Origin: Phymatolithon calcareum
Taxonomy: Eukaryota > Rhodophyta > Florideophyceae > Hapalidiales
Length of the DNA stretch: 64,000 nt
NCBI GenBank assembly: GCA_977006965.1
Contig: OZ345355.1
Span: 248,001-312,000 of the forward strand
Reading direction: 5' to 3'
Part shown: positions 22,075 through 33,687 of the stretch, in pieces
Position numbering within the stretch: position 1 is the stretch's first letter
Layout of the letters: each line of letters begins with the position of its first letter
Made by a program: the position numbers and the translations under genes
Notes under the pieces: generated by a model
Told to the model about the DNA's origin: nothing
The model's input: the letters and a program-made list of their open reading frames with translations, nothing else
Database searches by the model: none

Positions 22075-24311
22075 CAGGCATTGGGAGCAATATGTTGCAC
22101 TTTATTGAAGAGACAAGAAGGAAAGCAATACATCTAGCAGAGTATTCTAGTTTGTGCAATAGGTACTGCAATACAAATCAATAGGAGTGAAAGGAGTGTC
22201 TCACATATCTAGCAGATTTTGTTGTTCCGCATCTTCATCCATTCGTTCAGAGATACGGGCACTGCGTGCATTGCTCATAGCGCTAACAACCGTATGTAAA
22301 TACCAATACCTTCTATTGACCTTCAAGAACAAGAGAGACTCACACAGTAGCGGGGTAATTCGGTGCCTGTTATCGGCAAGAATACCTCCTGCAAGAGAGA
22401 ACGACCTCTCAATTTCGGCTGACGACCCAAGAATAAATCTTAAGTTCATGTACGACTGAACAGGGTTCTGACGGTGTCGCTTGCGTTTCTTAAATATTTC
22501 GGACAACGATAATGCGGATTCTTCTTCCCCATCACCTTCACTTCCGTTAATACCGGAATCCAATTTTAGATGTTCGCATGCTGCCCGTTCCTCATCCGAC
22601 ATTGATTCATTTTCGTTTCGCTGAATTTTGACGACTGCAGACTCAAAAACAGAGTTCGGGGAATGCACCGAATGTAGCTTGGTATGCTCATCGCGAAGTG
22701 TGCAGCCATACAAACGAGACTCAGGATTATTCGTCTGTGCCGTTACGGTCTCGTTGAGTGTGTCAAGAAAAAATCGGCAATTCTCCAACGTGATACCTAT
22801 TTCTTGTAGCTTCTTCGTTACGACGTTAATCTCGTTCAGTTGATGTGCTAACTTTCCGCACTGCGTTCGAAAACGATTCGTACGTGATATAGTCAAATCA
22901 AGTCCGTCCGTGTCAGCAACTTCTTGTAGTTCATCACGAATCGAAATGAAACGGTTCAGCATTGCGGACAGGCCTCACCAACGTGAAGCGGAAGGCAAGA
23001 TAGGTGACAAACTCGTTAGTCGATAGAGCATTGCACGGTTCTTGATACTGCTTTTGCATTCACGCATCGTTGTACGCACATCTTCTAATGTCCTCTTGAG
23101 AACGGGAGATGATACCATCGCATTGACGTCGAGAGCGAGTTTGTGATTCAGACACCCAACGTGGGGGATGTCCATTTTTCTTGCAATGCTCTTGTTAATC
23201 GCACAGCTGTCGGCAATCTGACATACTGACCACACGTGGACATTCACATGATAGTAGTGAAATATGTGCTCAAGTTGCCGAATATGCGTGGTTGCGTCGA
23301 ACGATATTGCGTGCGCAGATTCTATTTCACCATCGTCGTCTCGTTTAGCGATTGGAGAAAGAGACAGCAGTGGCATCGAGAGCTCTTCGAACTCAACAAT
23401 GCGTCCATCCACCGTACGATTGAACTTTCGTATAAAAACAGCATAGATGGCGAGGTAGTGCGAACCATTTTTGGTCCAGCCATCATGCATGATGGCACCA
23501 CGCGTTCCTTTCAACTCCTTCCTTATGGACATTTCAACGAGTTCAACCAACTTGAATATTGTTTCACGCAGCGCTTTGATCGAAATCAATGCTTCAGAAC
23601 CACCAAATGCACGGAACTTCGAATTCTCAACGTACGAAACAGGCAAAGACAGCGAGATGATGATGTCCAAGTAGTTGTACATTGCCTTTTCGCGAGCGGT
23701 TCATGACAAAGTAGCATCAAAGTAAGACGAGATACTTCGGGAACCATCGTGAGTAGTCTTATCAGCCAGCACAGCGTGATACATAGCAACCAGGTGTTCC
23801 TCGTCGCCGCCAGCAACACATGCCAACAAGTGCGAATACGGGGTGCTCCAACCGCATCCCTTCGGAAACGATATCATTGGCGTGCCATTCTTGTAGTTAT
23901 TCAACCTCGGGCACTCGAACACGAAGCACGATACATTAGCACGAGCAGGTTGATTTGGTTTCCGCGACGCAATGCTTTTGACTGTATCTTCCTTTCTTTG
24001 CATGAGCGCTTTCACAACGAACTGCTGCGTAGGTTTGCGAGCCATGACCTTGAGAGTAGACGTGCGACTTGTGATGTTGAATAAACCAAGTCGAAGCGAC
24101 AGTTTCGTCGGCGTCGGTTGAATGACATTGCAGCACGGAGTATTCCTCAAAACACTTTACGTATAAAACCCAAATATACAAACTTTTCGATCTTCCTTCC
24201 AACCTGTTGCTACTCCAATATGTACTGCAACAGATTATGACAGCTCAATAGTAGTGCAGTACCAATACGTTGCAGTATATTGCATTACCAACATGTTACT
24301 CCCAATGCCTG
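22075..24311 (-). mobile_element. hAT-superfamily DNA transposon, 2,237 bp, with 8-bp target duplication
   Basis: The 8-bp direct repeats GTGCCGAC at 22067-22074 and 24312-24319 flank the element. Terminal inverted repeats begin CAGGCATTGGGAG and agree over about 22 bp with two mismatches. Eight-bp duplications and CA.G-type ends are the hAT hallmark, and the encoded transposase agrees. Confidence 0.95.
22201..24150 (-). pseudogene. hAT transposase, single frame broken by two in-frame TGA codons
   Basis: Three open pieces (24150-23701, 23682-22975, 22962-22201) lie in one and the same frame, separated only by TGA at 23701-23703 and TGA at 22975-22977. The first piece has a Cys-containing N-terminal region with possible zinc-binding residues (ECPRLNNYKNG...). 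The second has the RNase H-fold start ('MHDGWTKNGSHYLAIYAVF') and 'CLNHKLALDVNAMV'. The third begins where hAT proteins show RW..ML.RF and ends with the hATC dimerisation block 'GSSAEIERSFSLAGGILADN' and 'LLFLKVNRRYW'. Total length (about 650 codons) is normal for hAT. No frameshift is evident. Both stops could each be a single base change, for example from CGA. Confidence 0.9.
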
Positions 24312-24365
24312 GTGCCGACTTAGCGAATTTTGCCACCTTTTTCGGTCCATGCAGCGAATTTCCTC

Positions 24366-24549
24366 AAACAATTATATTGTAATTGTTTATTATTGCTCTC
24401 AAAGCTACACTAAACCATGATATAGTATGACGGAGAATCCACTAGAATTGGTATATTAGAAACTGAAAACACATTTCAAAAGTGCCTGTAGTAACGACCA
24501 TCTGAGACTCGGGTATCACAAGGTAACGCACTTCCATCGCTACATCGAA
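24366..24549. other. Short intergenic spacer
   Basis: AT-rich; would be the 5' region of the small secreted-protein candidate. No clear promoter element. Confidence 0.3.
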
Positions 24550-24942
24550 ATGTTGAAAACCAATATCTTCTTCGTATTCACGATATCGGCTCTACTTTGG
24601 GCGTTCGGGACATGCGTGCCACTGTTGTCAACTGAAAGCGTCCGAGGAAGCTTAACTGCGAAAAGTTTGGCAATAGCTGCAATGTCGGACCGAGCACTGA
24701 TATTTCGCACTGGAGCTAGACTTGGACCAAAAGCCGTGAAAGGGGTAATAACGTCACCAAAGCAAACATCTGGAAGAAAGACAAAGATAAATAGTGAACT
24801 GAGAGAATTCGCCAAGGAGATTGGGGAGAGCATTCTGGAAGAAGTTTTAAAGGAATTATTCAAGAACAACAAGAATGAAAATCAGACTGGCAATGTCGGA
24901 GTCCGGACGCCAACTCCAAAACCGCTCCCATTTTTATCCTAA
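24550..24942 (+). CDS. Small secreted protein candidate, function unknown
   Basis: 130 codons starting with ATG. Residues 1-22 form a textbook signal peptide: a Lys, a hydrophobic stretch (IFFVFTISALLWAF), then small residues before a likely cut near residue 20-22. The mature part is basic, with 'SPKQTSGRKTKINSELREFA' followed by an amphipathic, Glu/Lys-rich helix (about residues 84-107) and a Pro-rich tail. There is no Cys after the signal region and no recognisable family. It stands alone between transposons. It could be a host secreted peptide or a chance ORF; the signal peptide is the only positive evidence. Confidence 0.4.
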   Translation: MLKTNIFFVFTISALLWAFGTCVPLLSTESVRGSLTAKSLAIAAMSDRALIFRTGARLGPKAVKGVITSPKQTSGRKTKINSELREFAKEIGESILEEVLKELFKNNKNENQTGNVGVRTPTPKPLPFLS

Positions 24943-25267
24943 AAAGTGTGACAAATATCAGTCCTGCATATTGTAGGAAGCATGTTTTGCTAGCAGCAAC
25001 TACTGACTCTAAAGTACTATACTAACACAAAGCTTGTGATCAGCATCAATAAAGCGAAAGCTCGCTAAACCTCTCTTCACACCAACATGGCCACTTTCGC
25101 TAACTGCTCTAAGTTAGCACACAACAGTCTCCTTCATTCGAATCTCTCATCTAAGGAGAGCTCTCGTGCACTCGTACTCATTTTCTGGTGTCATCTTCAA
25201 TGATGTCCAAGAGCAGAAATATAAAGTTCATATTCTGTTAGATAGCGGAATTCACTGTCGGCTTGCA

Positions 25268-25481
25268 TTTATTCATTCATTTTGCGTAATCCCCTTGTGG
25301 GGCTAGAAACACTTTGAGGGCCTAAGCCTCTTCTATTCTAATCTATTTGCTGCGAGTTTGACTGGGAACCAAGCTTATAACTTCTCTAGAGCCTTCTCTG
25401 ACTCCTGCGTTTCCCTTTCGGGAAGCGTCCCTTCGCAGCAACCAAAGGGATTCTACTCCGCCCGCGAGTGGCATTACGGAA
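25268..25481 (-). mobile_element. Short non-LTR retroposon (SINE or 5'-truncated LINE end) with 15-bp target duplication
   Basis: The direct repeat CACTGTCGGCTTGCA flanks it at 25253-25267 and 25482-25496. On the minus strand the 214-bp body ends in an AATGAATGAATAAA tail, as expected for target-primed reverse transcription. The body matches 17667-17890. No tRNA A/B boxes are visible, so a 5'-truncated LINE 3' end or a non-tRNA SINE are both possible. Confidence 0.85.
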
Positions 25482-25511
25482 CACTGTCGGCTTGCAATGC
25501 ATCCTCCCCAT

Positions 25512-26174
25512 TGTCGCGCTCACTTACCTTGTGACCACATCCTGACAACATGGTAGTCACAGCAAGGATATGCGTGTGCGCTTTTTCTTTCGCGACTGTA
25601 CGCCATGATCGGTAATCGCGATCCACATGGAACACCGAATAAGAATCACGAGACTCTAGGTGCCTTCTCGAGGTGATCCGTTGGGCCACACTGGCAACGT
25701 GTCCCATGCGCATGTAGAACTGTACTTTTCGCTTTGCTAGTAGTACATAAGATAGTCTGCACCTTCCGCTTAGTAAAGGAAGGTGGAGGTTCTTGTGATT
25801 CCGGCTCGATTGTTGGATTGCGCACGCTCATCTCTGGCGGCACATCCCTTTGACCACGCGGAGTCGAAGACTTTCCAACCCTTTCAGATCGCTGCTTTGT
25901 CACCGTGCAAGCCAGCACGGCGATAATCTAGCATCACACTCATCCTTTTCTTTCTTTTCGTTTTCCGCACCATTCATTTCAGTCGTCATCTTGACACCGC
26001 GAAACCGGAAGGTTTCTATCACCTCTTTGCTTCCTTCCTTTCCTTTTTCTGTCTCTCTCTCTCTTTCTCTTTCCTCTTTTCAGTCATTTACTCTTTTCGT
26101 CTCTCCCGCACTTTTCTCTCCTCCGGAATTCTCTGGCCAGTCTAGCGTCGGGTTCTTGTGAGCCTGGCGCTACA
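25512..26174 (+). repeat. 5' LTR, 663 bp
   Basis: Direct repeat of 33025-33687, TG...CA ends. A pyrimidine-rich tract (ctctctctctctttctctttcc) lies at about 26050-26080. Confidence 0.97.
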
Positions 26175-26176
26175 TC

Positions 26177-26195
26177 TGGTGCCAACTCCCAGGAG
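26177..26195 (+). other. Primer binding site
   Basis: 'TGGTGCCAACTCCCAGG' two bases after the 5' LTR has the expected TGG start (complement of a tRNA 3' CCA) and the right position. I cannot name the primer tRNA. Confidence 0.7.
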
Positions 26196-26324
26196 TTGAC
26201 CGGAGTTTTACTTTTCTTTCTTTTCGTCCTTTTTCGTCTTTCTACAATGTCGCACCGAAGCGGAGAGTTTGACGGAGCTCTTTCGCGTCCACATACTCCG
26301 TAAAGCAATATCGCCGAAGGCCCA

Positions 26325-28579
26325 TTGTCTCCACGCCGAACGCCGTTCATCGTTTCAGAAGTCACACGCGGAATTTCTGCCCTCAGGTTGCGCGATGGAG
26401 ATTCCGCCGATCGGGGTGCCCCCGATGACTACCCAACTCCGGTACATGCCGGATCCTCTCGCTCCATTAGAGAGAACACTGACGCCATGGACGGTCAAGA
26501 CCAAAATGTCCCCATTTTCGAGGAAGAATTGGAAAGGAACTCACATTCGCCTGAAACACATCAGCAAACGGAAAAAATGTCAAACCGTTCCGGTGAGGCT
26601 CAACGTGGACAGAACGTTTCGCGCACATCTCCTAAAATGACTATCTTTCCTCCGCGCATAGCACGCCCACTTTTCGTCGCGCGACGTCGAGATCGAGCTA
26701 TTTCGCAGAGACGTCTCTCTGAGGGTCGTCGCGAGAAGATGGACGAGTACCGTCGGCAGGGTTCCTGCTCGCCTCCAATTTCTGGCGAACGAAACCGGGA
26801 AACTCCTCGATGGTCCTTCCGTGAAGATGTACCCAAAGCTTCAGCTAATACGAGATCGCCAGCGCGGTCGCCAACAAAAGGCCGTGAGTACAATGGATCC
26901 CGACATGATTATCCTCCGGGAGCAGTCCCTTCATACGGACCAGGTCATCCTTGGCTCCCATACGCAGTACCCGGCTTTAGCCATTATCACCCTCCGCATT
27001 ATATGCCTTATGCGAGCCCTTGGGCTGCGCCACCCCCACAATACTCTCAAAGGTATGCTCATGAACCCCTTCCGTCTGCTTTTCCGAGACCACAGGAATA
27101 TGGTCCGGATCATTATGAGAATCCAGTCCCGGCACCAAATTCAGCACAGAAATTTTCTTCCCGCAGTTACCATCCGAAGCAGAACGAGAATCCAAGGGAT
27201 CACGATCGACAGGATTCACACCATTCCACTCTCCACGCGAGGAGACTTGGTCCTGCCGAGCCTCATATTCGTGAGATCATCCCCACCAACTCGGCTTTTC
27301 GCCATGTTGTTTCATATCGAGCGTACCGGCTTCGAAAAGCCACTTCTGATCTTCGTTCGGACCTGAGAAACGTGAAAGAGAACACGGAGTACCTGCGGAT
27401 GGTTATGTACGGGGCAGATTTTTCCGGGAAGGAAGAGCTTTCTGTACTCGCTTTTCTTTCTCGACTTACTGAAGCCGCCAACGACTTGAACATGACCGAG
27501 TCGCAACTTTTCCGAGTTTTCCCACACTTTTTGTCCGGTAGTGTCAACGAGCGCTACTGAGGGGCTCTCAACTTCGCAGGTCAAGCCGCGCAGTCCTGTG
27601 GCACACTAAGCGGAATTTGGAACTGGCCCTCCGCTGTGAACTGGTTATTGCGCACGTATGCGCGGGACGACGCCCTCGACAGGGCACTCACCGAGCTCCG
27701 CACGATGTCTCAAAAACCTGGTGAGGAAGAAGAGGCATTCCTTGGGCGGCTTACAATGCACACGCTAATTGCGGATATCCCTTGAACGCAGAAGACTTCT
27801 CGGCTAGGTTCATTGATGGGCTTGATCCCCGTATTAAGCCACTTGTGCGCAGATTCCATTCACATAGCCCACATTCTGATATTCTGGAGCTATCTGAATT
27901 CGCCTCAGGCGAAGGCGTCGCCATGAGAGCTAGGGTTCCCAAGTATGAGCGAGGTGCTTCTAGCGCACCAATGCGCCCGACTAAGCTCCTGAACTATCTA
28001 GACAATGAAGGAGACCGCATCTTTTTCGCAACGGAAGAGGCGGAACGCGCCGCGGAGGACTCTATCAAAGACTTATCGTACTCCCCATCATCTGTTGAGC
28101 TTGCTCTTGCTCTTGATCGTCAAGGTGGTGGTGGAAGAGTAATCCCAGGTCCTAGTGGGCGAAGCTCTACGCCCAGGCCTGGATACTTCGATGAGAAAGG
28201 AGCTTACGTTGGTGTGATATGTCACAATTGCTACGAGATGGGCACTCACTACAAGCCGGACTGCCCATACAAGCACCGTGAGCACGGTCATATAATCGTC
28301 CTCACATTCGAGAAGTTAACACTGGCCACGAAGATAAGGGTACCGTGGGACAGCTACTTGCGTGCATCAGGACGTCTGTCATTGGGCGATCTAAAACTGG
28401 ATGGCATAGTTCGTGTCTTATTCTCTAACGGCAACGAAACAGGACATGGAGGGGAATCTCTCCCGGTTGTACCAATTCCTCAATGGCAAAACCCGGGACA
28501 CCGATCACCTCCTCTTTATCCAATAGATTTTCGTACCTTTCCGACACAGGGAAAAGGCCATGGGGGCGCTCGACGGTAA
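26325..28579 (+). pseudogene. Gag, broken by one TGA and one frameshift
   Basis: The first frame (26325-27560) is Arg/Pro-rich and disordered, then enters the capsid-like retrotransposon gag domain. It stops at TGA 27558-27560, yet the same frame continues for about 70 codons with the conserved gag core (WPSAVNWLLRTYARDDALDR, GEEEEAFLGRL). It then shifts near 27775-27782 into the frame ending at 28579, which carries 'ARFIDGLDPRIKPLVRRF' and a zinc-knuckle-like CHNCYEMGTHYKPDC (one residue longer than CX2CX4HX4C). Gag would package element RNA. Both lesions look like decay; the ATG at 26325 is a reasonable start. Confidence 0.85.
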
Positions 28580-31500
28580 GCGCCCCCGCCCAAGCCCTTA
28601 AAGAAACGCTTTCTCTATGCGCGAAAGCCGTAGCGAAGCGAGCGAAAATTCAGAAGTCCCCCGGTGCACTCTTTGGCACGTGGAAAGCCGTAGCAGAGTC
28701 GAAAAAGGAGGCGCTCTGCATTATGGCCTCGCAAAACTACAAGGTACGAGCGTCCATCGGTGCTCACTCGCATTCGCTCAGAAAGGTCGTTGCCGTTCTC
28801 GATACGGGTGCTGGTCTCAACTTTGTACTGGAAAGTTCTCTACCGCCCGAGTACCGGACCTTCCGCTTCATCGACGACAGTGATGTACCGCAAGTGCGCG
28901 ATGCTAATGGGCGTTCATTGGAAACCCGTGGAACACTTGAGCTGGTTGTCCAGCTAGGGAGTCGCCTGGTCAGGACAAGGTTTATTGTCTGCAAGCGCCT
29001 TGCAGCAAATTTCATTCTCGGTTGCGAGTTCCTCGACAAATTCGTGATCGCGATTGCTCCAAAGCTGGCAGTAGTGCTTATGGATGATTGATCCGTCGTC
29101 AACATCATACGTGCACGGAATTCGAGCAAAAACCCTGCATTAATCATTGGAGATCCTAGCGACCAGATAAATCAAAAACAGAATCCTAAAAAACGCTGCA
29201 CCAATAAGGCATATATCTCGAAAACTGTTCATCTGGATGCACATACCCAGTGTTGGGTACCGCTATCATCCACTCTGTCGGGAACATTCGTTGTCAAGTC
29301 AAGTCCACGTTTGCTCCAAAGAGACAGGCTTCACATTGCGAATGGCACAGTTGAAGTCGAGCCTGGAGTTCCATTCTGGGTACTGGTTGCAAATTTCAGC
29401 CGGCAGAATGTGCGGCTACCCAAGCGAATGTCAATCGCACTAATGGAATTGCTACCTTCCTCTGTCTTTCCTACCCCGTGAACACTAGCGTCCCTCATGG
29501 GTGACCCGGAACTGGGGGCCGAAGAGCATGGTGATGACCTCGTTAGCGAGCTCTTGGTTGCTTACACGCGCAAATTCCTCGAACTTCGACCACCGGACGA
29601 TCGCAGCCATGTCAAGATCGTTAAGAACAAAGACATCCTGACCGTCAGCGATATTGACCTAAGCAAAGCTCCTCCCGATAAGAGAGCAGACATTCAAGCA
29701 ATGTTGCAAACCCATGACAGTTTATGGTCGGGTCACCTCGGCGCCATCGAAGCTACATCACATCACATTGACCTTCTGCCGAACACGAGACCCATTCGAC
29801 AGGCACCATACCGATCGGGCTTCAAACAGCGGGACATAGTCCAACAGTATGTCGACAAAATGATGCAAAAAGGAGTCATCGTCCCGAGAAAAAGCGCTTG
29901 GGCCTCTCCAGTTGTCCTCGTACCGAAGTCCGACGGATCGGTTCGATTTTGTGTAGACTATCGGCGTCTGAACGCAGTGACTAAACGCGACGGATATCCT
30001 TTGCCAAGGCTCGACGATTGTCTCGACAGTCTAGGTGAGGCAAAGTGGTTCACAACACTCGATGCCAAAGCTGGTTTTTGGCAAGTTCCAGTAGCGGAGC
30101 AGGATCGGGAAAAAACAGCGTTCGCAACATTTGACGGTCTCTTTGAGTTTACAAGGATGCCGTTCGGATTAACAAACGCGCCGGCTACATTTCAAAGAGC
30201 CCTAGACATTATTCTCTCCGGTTATGCATGGAAATCGTGTCTTGTGTACATCGATGATGTCATTATTTTCAGCCGAGATGCCGATGAGCATATCCGTCAC
30301 GTCGATGAAGTGCTCGGTGAACTCAAATCTGCGGGAATAACCCTGAATCTTCCCAAATGCGAATTCTTTACCGACACAGTCTCCTACCTTGGGCATACCA
30401 TTCGTCCTGGAAAGCTTTCAGTTCCGGAAGCAGCAACCCGTTGTCTACGCGAAGCTAAAGAGCCCACCACAATGACAGAGTTGAGGTCTTTTCTAGGACT
30501 TGTTAACGTGTATCGCAGGTTTATTCGCAATTTTGCGGACATTGCCTCTCCACTGTACGATCTCCTGAAAGGCACCCCAGCAAAAAGTTTAAGACCGTTA
30601 CCGCCCTTTAATGATGATCAAACAAAATCGTACGAGGCTCTGAAGGAAGGAGTAACCAGCACTCCGGTTCTGACGCTCCCCAAACCCAAAGGAACTTTCT
30701 CACTGGACACCGACGCATGCGAGCATCAAGTGGGATGTGCACTATTTCAGGATCAAGAAAATGGCGAACGTAAACCGATCGGTTTCTGGAGTCGGACACT
30801 GACGAAGGCAGAACGGAACTATTCAATGACCGAAAAGGAGTGTCTTGCTCTCGTGTATGGAGTACTGACGTGCCGTCCGTATCTAATGGGAACTAAGTTC
30901 GTGATTAACTCCGATCACAGCGCGCTGCGATGGTTGATGGAAGTGACCGATCCAAGTGGCAGGCTTATGCGTTGGCGCTTGCGACTGGCTGAGTACGACT
31001 TTGTTGTACAGTACCAGCCAGGGCGAAAAAATTGTCAAGCCGACGCAGTCTCTCGTGTTCCAACAAACTCGCCAACATCCGAAAAGCTAGATTTGAACAT
31101 CCCGTGCCTTACTATTGCAGATGACAATGACAACGAGTCCGAAGACGACAACAGTTCCTTTTGCGACCATGATTTTGACGAAGACCCCGACGATGGCTTC
31201 TCAGCGCTCCCTGACGAGAATGATCTTCCTCCGGCGTTCGACGAGGAAGAGCTGCTCGACGCTCAAATGAAGGATAAATTCTGCTGTCAAATTCTCCGAA
31301 GCCTCAATCAAGGCTTGCCGTCCTCTTTCAAGGAGGACGAGGAATCTGGAATTATCATGCGATGCATCTACGACAAGCCACAAATTGTCGTACCCGTGGC
31401 GTTGCGCTCTCGCGTCCTCGATCTAGCACATAGCCCTGCCAGTTAAGCGCATACTGGCGGGCGAAAGATGTACAGAACACTTCGAAAGCGATTCTACTGG

Positions 31501-32955
31501 CCGGCAATGGCACCAGAATGCTACAAGAAAGCTCTTGACTGTATGGGTTGTGCTCGAGAGCGCAGTGGCCAAAAGTACCGACGGCGCCCATTGAAGCAGT
31601 TTCCTGCGAATGCACCTCTGGAAGAAGTCGCCATGGACCTCATGGGAGAGCTCATCCGCACACCGAGAGGCCATCGTTACTTGCTCGTCATCAGCGACCG
31701 GTTTACCAAACTGACGAAAGTTGTGCCAATGCAGTCCATCTCTGCATTCTCTGTCGCTCGAGCCTTCGTAACACACTGGGTGTGCAACTTAGGCATCCCA
31801 GTTCGCCTACGGACAGACAACGGGATGCAATTCCGGGCTAAATTCATGCTCGAAGTTTGCCGTATCCTCGGTGTGCGCAACGTCTCTACGACTTCGTATC
31901 ATCCCCAAACAAACGGACAAGTTGAGCGCTACAATCGAACGCTGAAGACGGCGCTGCGCCACTACGTTGGCGAACACCCACGTGATTGGGACATGTTTAC
32001 GGATGCAATTTGTTTCGCGTACAACACGCAAGAGCATGCGACGACAGGATGTTCACCGTTTGAGTTAGTGCTATCACGTCCACCATCGCCTCTCATCATC
32101 AAGGAAGCAAGTTCTTTGGAGCGCGCAGCGCCTAAATCTGTTCGAGCGGCATGGATGCGATGTTTAAAATCGCTGGTTCCGTATGCTGAATCCAACACTG
32201 CTAAAGTTCACGCAAGGCAGAAACGCGGCTACGATGCACGGGTTCGAAAACCGCCTAACAGTTTATCTGTCGGAAAGTCAGCGTTCCTCCGTCGTGACTA
32301 CAAGGGACCAATTGGGGACAGACACAAGCTGAAGCCTGCGGGGTTAGGGCCGTTTCAAATTGTCAAACTTGACGATACGACCGCGGTCATCAAGATCGGA
32401 GATTATGTTGAGCGAGTCTCTGTTGACCGGCTGGAGGCTGCTCCTGAAGGTAGATTGAATCCCACATCCGTTCCCAGCAATGATGATGACCACGGCGATG
32501 ACTCCATAGTACCGGAGGTTGCCCAGGCGTCCCAAACCACTGTCACTGCACGCGAAGCAACTCCCTCCAACAGACGAATCACTCGGTCAATGGCACGAGC
32601 CGAACGGTTTCGCAGAAGCACGTTGCAGGGATCTCCTGCTATTCGTCGCGTTACTTTCGCCAAGCCGTTGGTTGTCTCAATTAATGGAGTACCCGCAAAT
32701 ACTGCAGCGGCGCATGACCCTGATGCATCCGTAGATGATGAAAGGACGGAGATTCGAACAGTGCTAAGCATACGCGACCATGTGCCCCATCCATATCGAC
32801 CACACTGTTTCAAGTACCTTGTCAGATGGTACGATGCCCCTGGAGAGGATTCGTTCGAGCCCATAGAGCATTTGCCCCGCAACATGGTGGTTCGCTATTG
32901 CAACCGGTTGAAAATTCTCCTTCCGCGCGATCTGCCTATGGCTGAACTTGCGTAG
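28483..32955 (+). pseudogene. Pol: protease-RT-RNase H-integrase-chromodomain, one frame with three stops
   Basis: A single frame runs across 28483-32955 and is interrupted only by TGA at 29089-29091, TGA at 29479-29481 and TAA at 31444-31446. The aspartic protease shows VLDTGAG (near 28798) and 'NFILGCEFLDKF'. The RT (from 29497) shows 'RFCVDYRRLNAVTK', 'MPFGLTNAPATFQ' and the catalytic YIDD. RNase H follows with DTDACEHQVG, 'TEKECLALVYGV' and SDHSAL. The integrase has the H..H/CxxC zinc region across the TAA stop, then D (VAMDLMGE), D (LRTDNGMQF) and E (NGQVERYNRTLK). The C-terminus ends in a chromodomain-like 'FKYLVRWYDAPGEDSFEPIE', which directs integration to chromatin marks in chromoviruses. 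The pol frame overlaps gag in a -1 relation (28483-28579). Confidence 0.92.
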
Positions 32956-33011
32956 CCAACTTTCCCGTGCGCCTAACTTGCTTGGCGAACCTTTTTCCGT
33001 GCGTTCGTCGC

Positions 33012-33024
33012 TGTGGGGGAGTTG
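33012..33024 (+). other. Polypurine tract
   Basis: 'GTGGGGGAGTTG' abuts the 3' LTR, the position of plus-strand primer selection. It is short and contains T residues, so it is a weak tract. Confidence 0.5.
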
Positions 33025-33687
33025 TGTCGCGCTCACTTACCTTGTGACCACATCCTGACAACATGGTAGTCACAGCAAGGATATGCGTGTGCGCTTCTTC
33101 TTTAGCGACTGTACGCCATGATCGGTAATCGCGATCCACATGGAACACCGAATAAGAATCACGAGACTCTAGGTGCCTTCTCGAGGTGATCCGTTGGGCC
33201 ACACTGGCAACGTGTCCCATGCGCATGTAGAACTGTACTTTTCGCTTTGCTAGTAGTACATAAGATAGTTTGCACCTTCCGCTTAGTAAAGGAAGGTGGA
33301 GGTTCTTGTGATTCCGGCTCGATTGTTGGATTGCGCACGCTCATCTCTGGCGGCACATCCCTTTGACCACGCGGAGTCGAAGACTTTCCAACCCTTTCAG
33401 ATCGCTGCTTTGTCACCGTGCAAGCCGGCACGGCGATAATCTAGCATCACACTCATCCTTTTCTTTCTTTTCGTTTGCCGCACCATTCATTTCAGTCGTC
33501 ATCTTGACACCGCGAAACCGGAAGGTTTCTATCACCTCTTTGCTTCCTTCCTTTCCTTTTTCTGTCTCTCTATCTCTTTCTCTTTCCTCTTTTCAGTCAT
33601 TTACTCTTTTCGTCTCTCCCGCACTTTTCTCTCCTCCGGAATTCTCTGGCCAGTCTAGCGTCGGGTTCTTGTGAGCCTGGCGCTACA
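33025..33687 (+). repeat. 3' LTR, 663 bp
   Basis: Same length as the 5' LTR, differing at six positions that I could find (about equally transitions and transversions). Confidence 0.97.

Larger units (their letters stand above)
21180..24365 (-). mobile_element. MULE (Mutator-like) remnant, interrupted by a hAT element
   Basis: The right end (24318-24365, ending 'gcgaatttcctc') matches the terminal inverted repeat of the complete small MULE at 55060-56078. On the minus strand, 21546-21289 encodes the same C-terminal zinc-knuckle region as that MULE. DNA from 22075 to 24311 is a hAT insertion and does not belong to it. The left TIR was not found, so the lower boundary is approximate. Confidence 0.6.
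25512..33687 (+). mobile_element. Ty3/gypsy LTR retrotransposon (chromovirus), complete with LTRs and target duplication
   Basis: Two 663-bp LTRs (25512-26174 and 33025-33687), starting TGTCGCGC and ending CGCTACA, are flanked by the 5-bp target duplication CCCAT (25507-25511 and 33688-33692). I count six differences between the LTRs (about 99% identical), so the insertion is young. The gene order gag, protease, RT, RNase H, integrase, chromodomain is that of chromoviruses. Both gag and pol carry nonsense codons, so this copy is not autonomous. Confidence 0.97.

Noticed and set aside
29089-31446. Alternative genetic code (TGA or TAA read as sense) to explain stops in transposon genes
   Set aside because: The host genes (HAT1, Sel1, LPCAT, DUF218) end normally at standard stops and have none inside, while only transposons have internal stops of two kinds.
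25512-33687. RIP-like or methylation-driven C-to-T decay of the LTR element
   Set aside because: LTR differences include about as many transversions as transitions. Every stop codon can arise from a C-to-T change, so the stops alone prove nothing.
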